Positions 10,972 through 21,190 of a DNA stretch of 35,276 nt are shown in pieces. Each line of letters begins with the position of its first letter. Position 1 is the stretch's first letter. The stretch spans positions 1 to 35,276 of the forward strand of contig KV424147.1 in the NCBI GenBank assembly GCA_001632435.1. The letters are read 5' to 3'. The position numbers were made by a program, and so were the translations under genes. The DNA is from Calocera cornea HHB12733. Lineage: Eukaryota > Basidiomycota > Dacrymycetes > Dacrymycetales > Dacrymycetaceae. A model generated the notes under the pieces. The model did no database searches and was not told where the DNA came from. It worked only from the letters and a program-made list of their open reading frames with translations.

Positions 10972-12616
10972 TTAAAGCCTGCGCGATACATCGCGCAATA
11001 ACGCAGCTCTGTTATCGATCATCAGGAGGGGGTCAACGGAACCGACTGTGCTGCCACGATCGACGAATGTCCCAAGGTTCAACCGCGTATACTCAGGGAC
11101 ACCGCCCTTGTACCAGCGAGGAAGTACCTTTCCCTGGAGTCGCTCGCTTTGTCGTGGAATCCAGGGCGCAATCTCAGGAGTAGGCGTAGGCGTAGGCGTC
11201 TGAGGTGTCGTGTTGCGAGGTTTATTCTTGCTGCCACGCGGTCGTCCGCGGGGCCGACTAACAAGCTCTGTGGGCCGCTGTCCGTTGCAGTCATTCATCA
11301 TGCACTTACCGAGCACCTGCTTGCTGCGGCACGCTGCGACTATTTTTCGCACCATCACGTGTACGGCCAGCGTGCTCCTCTCCCTCTTCCGGCTCTTCCC
11401 TCCTCCCTTTCCTCATCCTCTCCGAACTCCCCGAGCCACCAGTCATCGATCTCGTTACAGGACGATACAGCCTCGGAACCCCGGATTCTCCTTCATCAGC
11501 ATCATCGCTGCTTATGGAGATAACCGAATCGTCGTCGTCGTCGTCCGCGTCATGGCCTCCTCCGCCATCAGAATCATCCCCTGGATCATCATTCGGATCG
11601 GAAGGAGCGCCTTCGAAGCTTGCCGGCGGTACGGCGTCCTTCTCAGCGGAGGAAGAGGGTTTCTGTTTCACGAGGCTTCGCTTCAGAACCTGTTGCCGCG
11701 CGGCATGGTAAACTTGCGCACCTCAACATGTTCGACGTTGTCTACATCCATGTCAACCGCCGTATCTTCTCTCTCCTGATCCTCACTAACATCTCTTCCC
11801 TCAGGAACGGTGGTGGGCACTGGTTCCTGCGTTGAGCTGTTATCTGCAGTTCAGCACCCGTCTCGGAGCACAACGTTATACGACAGACCTCACTCCCTGC
11901 TGTACCGGCGAGCGCACAGAGGTTCTGCGTCTTCCGCTTCCGGGAGGTCTGCCCCGTCCACGACAGCACTGCACGAGCCCCAGCACCGCACACTGTCCGC
12001 AAAGCGGCTGAACTCCGTCGCACGTCACATGTGCTTTACGACTGATACCTTCGTTAGGCGTCGCTCTGATACGGGAGAGAGCGATGACGGCGTACCAAGC
12101 AGCGCAGGATTTCTGTAACCCTCCTGGATGGTCTGAAGCGGCGGTCGTTTTCGAAGGCAGCGCCGTGATGTGCACGCTTTCGGTGATTGGCTTGGGCGGC
12201 GTGAGCAGCGCCTCTTCCAAGCTCCCTGGTGCGGCGGTAGGCTTCAAAGGCTGCACTGAGGTGTGCAAGTTTGCCGTGCTTGGCATGGGCGACGCAAGCG
12301 GTGTCTCGGGCCAGCTTCCTGGCGCAACGGTAGGCTGCAAAGGCTGCTCCGGAGTGTGCACGTTTGTTGTGCTCGGAGTCGCTGGGATAACCTGGGCCCC
12401 TGCCCAGGTGGGGAACGCAGTGGCAGGTGCTGTGACGCCTTGGAGGGGAATGAGGAGGAACGCTCCCTGCGGGAAGGGCAGGCCCGGGGCACCGGCCAGC
12501 CAGGCTAGGGAGGACGCCAGGCCAGGGAAGGGGACCGGGGGAGGAGATGGAGATGAGGGGTGGCTGTAGGGCGAGGCTGAGGCTGAGTATGGAGGCTGTT
12601 GCTGCGAGGGGTCCAT
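10972..12616 (-). CDS. Zn2Cys6 DNA-binding protein with AT-hooks, 470 aa
   Basis: Five exons: 12616-12096, 12041-11894, 11826-11722, 11662-11310, 11257-10972 (1413 nt). Removal of the first intron completes a fungal Zn cluster, KSCAACRKAHVTCDG, with cysteines 171, 174, 181, 188, 191 and 199 (spacing 2-6-6-2-7). Directly after it is RGRGRPPGSGRRR, and at 377-388 an AT-hook RPRGRPRGSKNK. The N-terminal 170 residues are Pro/Ser/Ala-rich with three imperfect repeats. Residues 224-375 are acidic, including a run of six Asp. It should be a nuclear transcription regulator binding GC triplets plus AT-rich minor groove. The zinc cluster is internal, whereas most fungal members have it near the N-terminus. 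An in-frame ATG 51 nt upstream (12667) is an alternative start. No fungal-specific middle-homology domain is recognised. Confidence 0.82.
12119..12376 (-). repeat. Three imperfect coding repeats (about 30 codons each)
   Basis: In the Zn2Cys6 protein, residues about 81-166 repeat the pattern PST.N.HT..QPL.PT.APGS, then PSTANLHTSVQPLKPTAAPG, then PITESVHITALPSKTTAAS. The last copy is the most divergent. It is likely a disordered, expandable activation-type region. Confidence 0.7.
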
Positions 12617-14137
12617 AGTATTCAAGAATGTTCGAAACTCAACGTAGTATCCGAGAGCGGTATCCACCAGCCCAGGGAAGATGGGGAATGGGAATAAAGA
12701 GAGACAAGCGAGGCAGGGAAAGGGAAAGGGGGCGCTTTGGAAAGTGCCCCTTTAACCCGTCGGTTTTTTTGCTCTTTGATCTGCTCGGAGTCTTTTACAA
12801 ACCCGACAGCCACAGAAGCTTCTCATAGGCTATATACATATGTTGACGCCGCGTGGATGCCCTGATGCCCCCTTTGCCGTGGGAATCACCTGGTTCAGAA
12901 GATACGTTGCCATTGTTGCCACCCAACTTCAAATTGATGTTTGCCGTGAACGTGGGTCTTGCGCACAGAAAAGAGGAGAACAAGCATAATTCCCCCTGCA
13001 GTGAACTGTACGAGGCTTCTATGCAGAGCTTACGTGACTGGACTGTGACTCCTTCCTCGGGATCGTGTGGCCCGTCTTTTCTCCAGGGCTGTGCCCGTCG
13101 CGATAGAGATGCAGCACTTGAGATGTCCAGTTGAGCGTCCAACCGATCCCAAAATCGAAAGAGACTCGAGAGTAATTTATGTGCCTCGAGGCTTAATTCT
13201 CCTAGGGACGGCGCGAGGTCCGGAGCCGTCCGGCGGTTTCGGTTATGATTTCGGTCCGGTTCTTCGATTGAGAACGACAACCCGTTACAGTAGAGAGGGC
13301 ACTCTTCTCTAATGGGCATCCAATCCGGATTTCGAAACCAGTACCTTCCATATGCGTGTAGTTCCGGAGGCAGAGTGACTGCTCGTATGAAGCTGGTCCG
13401 GATACTGTATCTCACAGCAAGGAACAGGGTCGGAATGCCGTGTACTTATGGCTGTAGTCGTCCTACTCCTGCCTTACTCAGAAGAAGAATAATGATTTTG
13501 GGCTCTGCTCGAGGGAGCGCGAGTGGGCACTGGGATGATGCGAAGTATTACGCTATTTGGTGATCGTTGGGTTTCCGTTGAATCAGAGAGGCCTGCTAGG
13601 TTAACCCGCCGGGATTAAGCACGATTCTTCGATGCGCTGGTGTTTGCTTAGCCCTCTGGGCGGCAGCTTGTCGACTTGTGACATCAAACCATGGTGTGGA
13701 GAATTTCCCGAGATGGACAACACATTTAGACAATGCGAGAAGAAAAGGAAGGGGATCAACAATGAAGTCATCGACTGCTGCGCATGTGCCGGCCGTGCTA
13801 TTGTAATCCCGGCCTGCAATGCGCCAGGCACGGCCGGTGATCGGCCAGGATTGTGACGATTAGCTTCCGAGCCACGGCGGCCTACACGGCATTCGGCCCA
13901 TGGCTCGCCTCACCCTCGCTTGCCGGTGTCTCCATCACAGAGCGCACACTCCTCCACCCGCAACTCCCGCACATCACTCCCTCTCACGGCAATACCCACA
14001 AACAACGACCTGGATATCCTGCTCTCCTCAGCGACGACTGCTGCTTGTGCATGCCACGAGTCAACTGATTAGGCCCACGACGACACTGCGGGACACGGTC
14101 GCGCGAGCTCCCGCCACACGCGGCAAGTCACGCTTCC
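12617..14137. other. Divergent intergenic region, about 1.5 kb
   Basis: It lies between the starts of the Zn2Cys6 gene (-) and the Ldb17-like gene (+). A minus-strand TATATA-like tract is at 12830-12840, about 215 nt upstream of the Zn2Cys6 ATG. A minus-strand frame of about 206 codons (13415-12795) shows no domain or codon-use pattern that persuades me. Otherwise nothing is recognised. Confidence 0.5.
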
Positions 14138-16264
14138 ATGGACTCGGTCGTCTACCACATACGCACATCCCAGCAGTTCTGGTCAGGTGCGTACGCCTTG
14201 TACATGCCATTAGAGGGGTACTGACGCAGAGCAGAGCTCGAGGAATGCCTGAGGCTGCCACCGGATGCCACGCTCGCACAGCTCGACACGGCACTCGAGA
14301 CGTTCGTCTCAATATGTTCGTCCTACCACCGTAAGAGCACATGCTACCTGCACCGAGCTCCAATTTGACGAAATGCGTTGCAGAGGAGTATCTGCCCACG
14401 AAGATGCAGATGGAGCAGGCCTGCCGCATGCTCCTGAGCAGCGAGCTCTTCGCCTTCCACTCGGAGCGCGAGAGCGAGCGAGTACTTCGCGAAGCGCGCG
14501 TGGTACGCCTCCCCTCCGCTTGACGTACGACCCACGTCTAACCTCATTCTCCCTGCAGTGCACAAACCCGCACACACAGCTGATCCTCTTCCACATCCTC
14601 CTGCACCACGGACGCACTCACCCGAGCTTCTTCCGCAGCGTGTCAAAGTGGCAGCCGCTCATCCCACTCCTGCTCGACCACCTCCTCGTCGACATCGACA
14701 TGGTCGTGCCCTTTACTTCTGCGGGCGGTTGGGTTGAGGAGCACATGCGCCTCCTGAGCGTAAAGGTACTGTACGAGGTGTGCAGGGTGCAGAAGATGGG
14801 GCTGAATGAACTCAGTGAGTGTGCCATGCACATTCACGTGCGTGTTGTACTGAATTAGGATGCAGAAATCTTCGACGACGCGTTGATCGACCATTTGTTT
14901 GATCTGGTGGAGCATACACGCACCTTCCCCGATGAGGATCTCAATTACTCGCTCATCAAGCTTATTGTACGCCCAGCGCATAGTACAGTGTGACACAGCT
15001 GACGCACATACAGGTTGCATTAAACGAGCAGTTCATGGTCGCCTCCATCCCCAACCCGCAGCATCATCATCATCATCATCACCACCCGGATACACACATA
15101 CCCACGAACGGCAGCCTCTCTCCGCCACATTCAGCCCACTCGCTCGCCTCCCTCACCTCGCCCAAGCCAGGCGCGACCAGCACCCCACAGAATCGCGTGC
15201 TCGAAGTGCTCGTGCGCCGCCTGGGGTCGACAAAGACCTTTGGCGAGAACATGATCTTCATGCTGAACCGCGCGGACGGGAGCGCCGAGGCGCTGTGCAT
15301 GCAGCTCTTGATTCTCAAGATGCTGTATCTCCTGTTTACGACGCCCGGCACCCAGGAGTACTTCTACACGAACGATCTGTGTGTTCTAGTGGATGTTTTT
15401 ATCAGGGAGCTGAATGACCTACCGGAGGAGAGTGAATCGGTGCGTGCTGTAGCGTCAACACTTGCAACAGAGAGGAGACTAACACGAAAACAGTTACGAC
15501 ATACCTACCTGCGCGTGCTCCACCCCCTGCTCACCAACACCCAGCTCCGCCTCGTCCCCTACAAGCGGCTCGAGATCCGCCGCATCCTCCACGCGCACAT
15601 TGCCAACGCGCACATCCGCGAGATAAACGCGACCACCAAGCGGCTCGTGGAGCGCTGCCTCTCCGCCCCATGGGCGGGCAACCTCGGGCCACCAGAGGAC
15701 GACGCGCGCTCTATCTCCAGCACTGGCTCGGGGTCTACCCCCACTTCGCCAGCGTCCTCAAGGGGAGGCACAGTCGACTCCCTCATCCCCTCGGTTGCCT
15801 CGCTCCGTATCCCCCGGTACGACAACAAAAGCACGACGAGCGTCAACGCCGTCGCGGCCGCCGTGCCCGCCAGCCCGAGCGCAAGCCCCAAGGCCCACAA
15901 TGCCCGGCCGCGGCGCACCAGCCGCGCGCACTCCGACCCGTCCTCCCCTCCCGGCGGCACGGTCGAGTTCACCCCTATCCATGCCTCCCTCCCTGCACCG
16001 CACCTCTCTCCCCATCTCGTCCCTGTAAGACGACACGACCATCCCGTACGGAAGAACCAGGTGCTCACGTCCATAACGAACGACCGGGTCCGCGCGGGGT
16101 CCGCCCCGCCCACGCCTCCACCGAGGAAACGCAAGCCGCCTGCCATCCCTGACAGAAGCCATAAGTACAAGTCACCGCCTGCCATAAGCGTCACGGACTT
16201 TGCGCTGCCTGGAGAGGCGGAGGCGCCTGCGAAGCCGAGGAGTCGGGCGACGGTTCAGCTTTAG
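14138..16264 (+). CDS. ldb17: Ldb17/SPIN90-like actin-regulating endocytosis protein, 605 aa
   Basis: Seven exons: 14138-14186, 14235-14330, 14384-14502, 14559-14814, 14866-14966, 15014-15439, 15494-16264 (1818 nt). Residues about 40-370 match the SPIN90/Ldb17 leucine-rich helical domain: TQLILFHILLHHGRTHPSFF, LIKLIVALNEQFMV, RRLGSTKTFGENMIFMLNRA, YLRVLHPLLTNTQLR and YKRLEIRRILHAH. In yeasts this family (Ldb17, Dip1) activates Arp2/3 to seed actin at endocytic sites. A run of eight His at 224-231, inside a Pro/Ser-rich loop, interrupts the helical domain. The C-terminal 230 residues are disordered and Pro/Arg/Ser-rich, with PTPPPRKRKPP near the end, a likely SH3 ligand. All exon joins restore frame and motif. 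It converges on the CAF-1 gene. Confidence 0.88.
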
Positions 16265-16587
16265 GTTTGGGTTTGGGGGTTTGTGGGAGATACAGAAGGT
16301 ATGCGAGTAGTGCGTGATCGTCTTCAAGTGGTTTCTTCTCAGTATTCGTCTTTTTATTCGGTGAACCACTCTTCTGTCCATTCCTGCATTGTAGCATTCG
16401 TTCTATTTGCGCATCACATACACATTGCTCCAGCACGGTCTCGCTGTATTACACTCATTCAATGAATCATGTCACTCGTCATTGTCACGCGGTTCCGGAC
16501 AGAATCAGGACGCAAAAAGCGGGCAATTAGTTTCCTCGAGTATTCATAGTTAGCGGAAAACAGGCTACAGAACTACGTGTCCGCCTC
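16265..16587. other. Convergent intergenic region
   Basis: It lies between the stops of the Ldb17-like gene and the CAF-1 p60 gene and is presumably two 3' UTRs. No gene is seen. Confidence 0.65.
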
Positions 16588-18867
16588 TTAGACCGTGTCT
16601 AGCCCACCAATGTGCCTCAGCTCGACACGACGCTTCTTCTTCATCGGAGCGCCCTCTTCCCGGCCTCGCTCCTCGTCTCCGTTGCTGGAAATAGGTGCTG
16701 TGGCGCTGTCCCTCTTACCCAGCGTCTCCGGCTCCTTTGCCGGAACAGGCCAGGGCAGACTAACCTTGGGTTGCGAGGCGGCTGTTGCTACGGGATCGAC
16801 AGGCATCGTAGAATGGTGCTCTGCTATGGCGGCCATCTGCACGTGATGCTGCTGTCTTTCGTAGAGCGGTAATGGGTCGTCAAAGACCGCAATTGAGCAG
16901 TAGCCATCAGAAGACGACATGATGAGGGATTGGCCATCCGGCGCCCTGGGCAACACGGTCAGCACCAGGTAACACATCAGCAGGAAGAAGCCCTACCAGG
17001 CAACATCCGTGAAGCTCGCATAATGCAGATTTGCAAACATCGCAAGCGGGCCGGCCTGCTGGGTATCATACAGCACGACCGTATCTTGCGTCGCGACCGC
17101 GAACATCATTCGATATGGCAGCTTCCATACGCTCGCCTTACCGTCAGCCTCCGTGGGTGACTTCTTCGGCGATGCGTCTCCTTCTGTGGCCTCTTCGGCA
17201 GACCCGGAAGGTGCCCCAAGAGAGATCGGAATAACTTGCTCATCGCCCTTCTTCAGCGTGACCTTTGGCGTATCAGTCGCCTCCTGCACACCCGCTCGCA
17301 GCTCGTACAGCAACGGCGAGAACTTGACGACGACGCTCGCTGTCTTGTGTCCGGGAAGGTGCGCCACAGGAGGACGGGTAAAGTTTGCCCGGGAGTAGAT
17401 ATATACCGAGCTTGTCGTCTTCTGCTCCTCTACCCGGGTCTTTCCATCTGACGACGCGGATGAGGGAGGGCGGGAGGAAAGCGAGAACGTCGGGTCTTCG
17501 AACTGCCCTGCCGGGGTGAGGAGGAGCGCCCCATCGGGCGAGAAGGTAAGGCGGCGGAAGAAGTTGGTAAACTGCTCGTCGCCATACAGCTTGAGCGATG
17601 TCCATGAGGCCGGTGATGGGGCAGTGCGGATTGCCGGTAAAGGAGGCATTGGGGAGGGAGAGCGTGCGCGGGATGTGCCCGATGTGCGGCGGTTGTGCGA
17701 TGGGATACCCGATGGAGGCGGCGGGGAGGCGTTGGACATGGAGGTGAAGGAGGAGCGGCGTGATGAGGGCCTGTCGAGCGGCGGGTACATGAGTGACGGG
17801 GTGGAGGGGACGGACACGGGCGTCTGGGCGGGGTCAATAGCCGAGTTGATCGACAGCGCCGACTCGGATTCGCGCCGATGCAGCCCCGGGCGGGGGGACT
17901 GGCTGCGCTGGCTCGCGCTCGACGGTGCACGATGATGATGCCTCACGGGCGCCTTGAAGTTCTTCCCCACCGCCTGCGTCTCGATCGACTCCCGCCCGTC
18001 GCTCTCCCTACGCACGGTCACACTGTGCACGTGCACCGTCCGGTCACTGCTCTGCGTCGCGATGTACTCGTTGAGCGGATCCCAGGCAACGCCCTGCACA
18101 TAGTGTGAATGCTCGACGAGCTCCTTGATGCACGATCCAGTCACGACGCTGAAGATGCGCGCGACGTTGTCCGTCGAGCCCGCGAGGATGTACTCGCCGG
18201 AAGGAGACCACACGAGATCGTATATCTCGCGTTGGGACGCGCTGTATGCGCGGTCAGGGCGGAGTTAGACGGCAAGGTTGAGAGACACACAGAATGGACA
18301 TCCGCACTCTCCAATGCTCTTTCTCATATTGCTGGTCCTCCGACACATCGGATCCGAACTGATGCACGGCGCGATCGGATGGTGCCCATATTATGACGCA
18401 GCCGTCGTCGCCAGCTGAAGCAATCAGCTCACCTGGGATGAGATCAGAACGCATTCTGTAAGATGGAGTGATAACCTACCATTAGGCGAGAATCTCACGA
18501 CATTCACCGCTCCCGTATGTCGACTGAGCGTCGCCAGATACTCCACTCTAGGAGGATGTGGCGTGGCCCCTCCCAGCACTGTAGGGAGATAGTTCGGATA
18601 GACCATCCAAACGCGGACATTATTGTCCCCTCCACCCGTCGCGAGCCTATACTGTGCGCCGACGCAGCTCTGCGCTGCCACTTTCACGTCAAATGCTGTA
18701 GCCGCATTGGATGTCGATGCAGAGGAGGATGACGGCGCGCTTGTGCGGGCGGCGACGAGCTTGCGAAGCTGGGACTGGGGGAGGGGCTGGAAGTCTGCCG
18801 AATAGATGGGCGCGGACGGCGACGAGTCGGTGTTGTGCCACCGGATCTCGAGTGTGCGCACTCTCAT
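16588..18867 (-). CDS. CAC2: Chromatin assembly factor 1 subunit B (p60/Cac2), WD40 protein, 710 aa
   Basis: Four exons: 18867-18480, 18432-18291, 18241-16997, 16945-16588 (2133 nt). CAF-1 deposits newly made H3-H4 on replicating DNA; this subunit is the WD40 propeller that contacts the large subunit. The start MRVRTLEIRWHNTDS is the family's N-terminus. WD repeats include RLATGGGDNNVRVW, LIASAGDDGCVIIW, EYILAGSTDNVARIF, EYIATQSSDRTVHV and, after the last intron, FTDVAWAPDGQSLIMSSSDG followed by YCSIAVFD. A long Ser/Pro/Arg-rich insertion (roughly residues 260-400) sits between blades, and the C-terminus carries a basic KKKRR patch, probably nuclear targeting. Joining exon 2 to exon 3 at a GTGTGT donor gives ASQREIYDLVWSP, as expected for the family. 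Confidence 0.93.
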
Positions 18868-21136
18868 CTCGGTGTCTGCTTGTGCGATTATGAAGCGGTA
18901 GTCAAATAGTAGTAAGTAGGTAAGGTGGACGGCAGGAGGAAAGAGCAGTCAACAGACGGGGGAAGGGGGAGGCCCTGTCGAAGGATCGGTGGTCGCCCGT
19001 GGTCTTCATAGGGTTCTGACCAGGACACGCGACGCGCGGGTCCAATGACAAGCGCGTCAAACACTTGCTAGAAGCGGATAGGAACCTCTGCAGCTAACAA
19101 CTACCACCGCCGAGGAACACTTCCCGAGACAGCAGTTTTCTCTCCGTCGCCGGGACTTTCGGGCTTTATACTCTCGCTTGTGGCAATCTGTTGATGTTCT
19201 TCCACTGATCTTGTCCGAAGTCCCGTCGTCGGGTCTTACTCGGCTCAAGCCCAGTATCATGATGGGTGTCGGGTTCGGCTGATCACAGAAACTTGCCCTT
19301 TAAGTGTCAAACAGTGATGCTCCCGCTATGGTGATATTAGCACCTGTGTCGCGACGTCAGGTGATTGGACACACCTCACTTCTCGCGGGTTTCTATGTCT
19401 GCTTCAGACGTAGTCGTCACCGGCCGCCCAGTGGAACAGCCGAGCGCCCGAGTACACAAGCAACTCACTCCTCGGACGAACATGGTCAGATCGCAGAATA
19501 CTTTGAGACCATGTTCCGGAAATTCACTAGTGATACGCCAAACTTACGCCCACGATCTTCCATAAATAAGTCAACCTTCTACGAGAAGCCGTTTGCGCCC
19601 ATGGTGCTTGTTCTTGAGCCGGTGTCGTCGGGCAGTCTTGGTATGAGCGTATTGCCTGTTTTTTTCGGACGGATCTGTGCCGCAACGGGGTCGATGGTTT
19701 CGCCTGGTGCTGCGCAGAGGCATCATTGGAGCATCATTCATAGATTCCATCTCACTCGGGTGAGGTGCCAAACTCTTGGCACTTGCACAACCCACCCGCG
19801 TCTTCCCGACCCACTGCAGTCACGGTTGTGCCCTTGGCTTTCATAAAAAAATGTTCGCCTCAATACCTAAATATCAACTAGCATCGCGACTTGTTCTCGG
19901 CGTATTTCGGGTTGCCGAGCGCTCCGTTCTGAGGCGCCTCAGACCACTTCGCACAGTGTTCCTTTGGTTTGGGCGAAGAGTACCCACGGTTGTCCCTGGA
20001 AGAGCTACAAGCATGGACAACCGGCTGGTATTTCGCACGCTCGCGGACCTATATATAGGGAGTCACTCGGAGTGCAGCATCCCTACCAGCGCTCGTCCTG
20101 CCTTGCCCTGCTTTCCAGGGAAAAGGGTACTCTTCTGGTCATAGGAAGCCAGGGCTCTGGGGCCCGCTCGGTTATCAACCCTGACCTTCGTGACCTTCGT
20201 TAGGATTCTGTGCCGGCAAGCATCCATCCTGTCAGGCACATGCCGAGCCGGTCGTGCTGCTGCCTTCCTATGTAGTACGTACTATCGCCTCGGAGACCCA
20301 TGCCAGGACGGCTTAGTGGAGGAGGCAGTGTTTCAATATGAAAGAGATGAGACCCCGCGCCTTCCGTTGCGCTGGACGAGTCGCGCTGCTCCGATGCTGG
20401 GAACCGCGATGTCAGCTCATTCCGATCCTAGACTGCACTTCCCTATTTGGGACAAGTTACGCACACCGTGGTCAGTAGGGTTGTATGTGTCTGCTCCCCG
20501 GGTACCAATGAAATGTCGTCTTGATTCAGCTTACGTGTCTTGCGGGTGCGCCGTTGCCCGCATGAATGGGTGCTCCTCCCCCTCATCGCTGGCACCGCGC
20601 TGGGGGGGGCTTGTGAAGATTGTGCAGCTCTTGGCTCTCGCGACGTACGTCGTTGTCCGAGGAACGTCCTTCGGGTGAATATGGGAATGACGGTTGATCT
20701 GATACCCATATGCGGAGGTTCAATTCTCAGCCTGCCTACGGCGATGCTTGTGTCCAGCGATCGCCCTTGGTGGGGAGGTTGACTTCTCTTTCGCGCCGCG
20801 ACGACTTCGCGAATCATATGTTCCCGCGCTTACAGTCCGTCACAGTCCCCATGCAAGCCTAAATCACGGTATGGGACGTATGGTTATGGACACCGGCAAG
20901 AGACGCCCAACATCCCTCGCTTTCTGACCTGAGAAGGGTTGAGTCCCCAGGTGAAGATAAGATGCTCGATGCTTACCAGATCTTCTCCGGATGGAGTAAT
21001 GCACCACCTGGAGACCCCATGGCCGCGTTGGGTGCAATGTACTCACGCACCTGCTGGGCTCGTACGGCTTCTTCGTCCGTCTCCCGAGATCTTGGAGAAG
21101 GCACGTTGCAGCGGCCGAACGCGGAATCGCACAAGG
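18868..21136. other. Stretch of about 2.3 kb without a recognised gene
   Basis: The CAF-1 promoter is at the left end and the P450 promoter at the right end. Between them I find only short open frames without family resemblance, the longest being 19304-19846 (+) and 20190-20678 (+). A TATATATAG word at about 20049 (+) is not followed by a gene I can recognise. It could hold a non-coding transcript or a decayed gene. Confidence 0.5.
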
Positions 21137-21142
21137 TATAAA
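21137..21142 (+). promoter_or_regulatory. TATA box of the P450 gene
   Basis: TATAAA within acaaggtataaagaggc, 49 nt before the last base preceding the ATG at 21191. This is a normal distance for a short 5' leader. Confidence 0.6.
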
Positions 21143-21190
21143 GAGGCATGTCAGTGCCCATGCCTGAACGACTCGCCTTGACTTCCAACG

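Noticed and set aside
12795..13415. 206-codon minus-strand frame
   Set aside because: No recognisable domain, no good start context and no codon bias; probably a chance frame in the divergent intergenic region. It cannot be fully excluded.
19304..19846. 180-codon plus-strand frame
   Set aside because: No family resemblance and no splice-supported extension; not listed as a gene.
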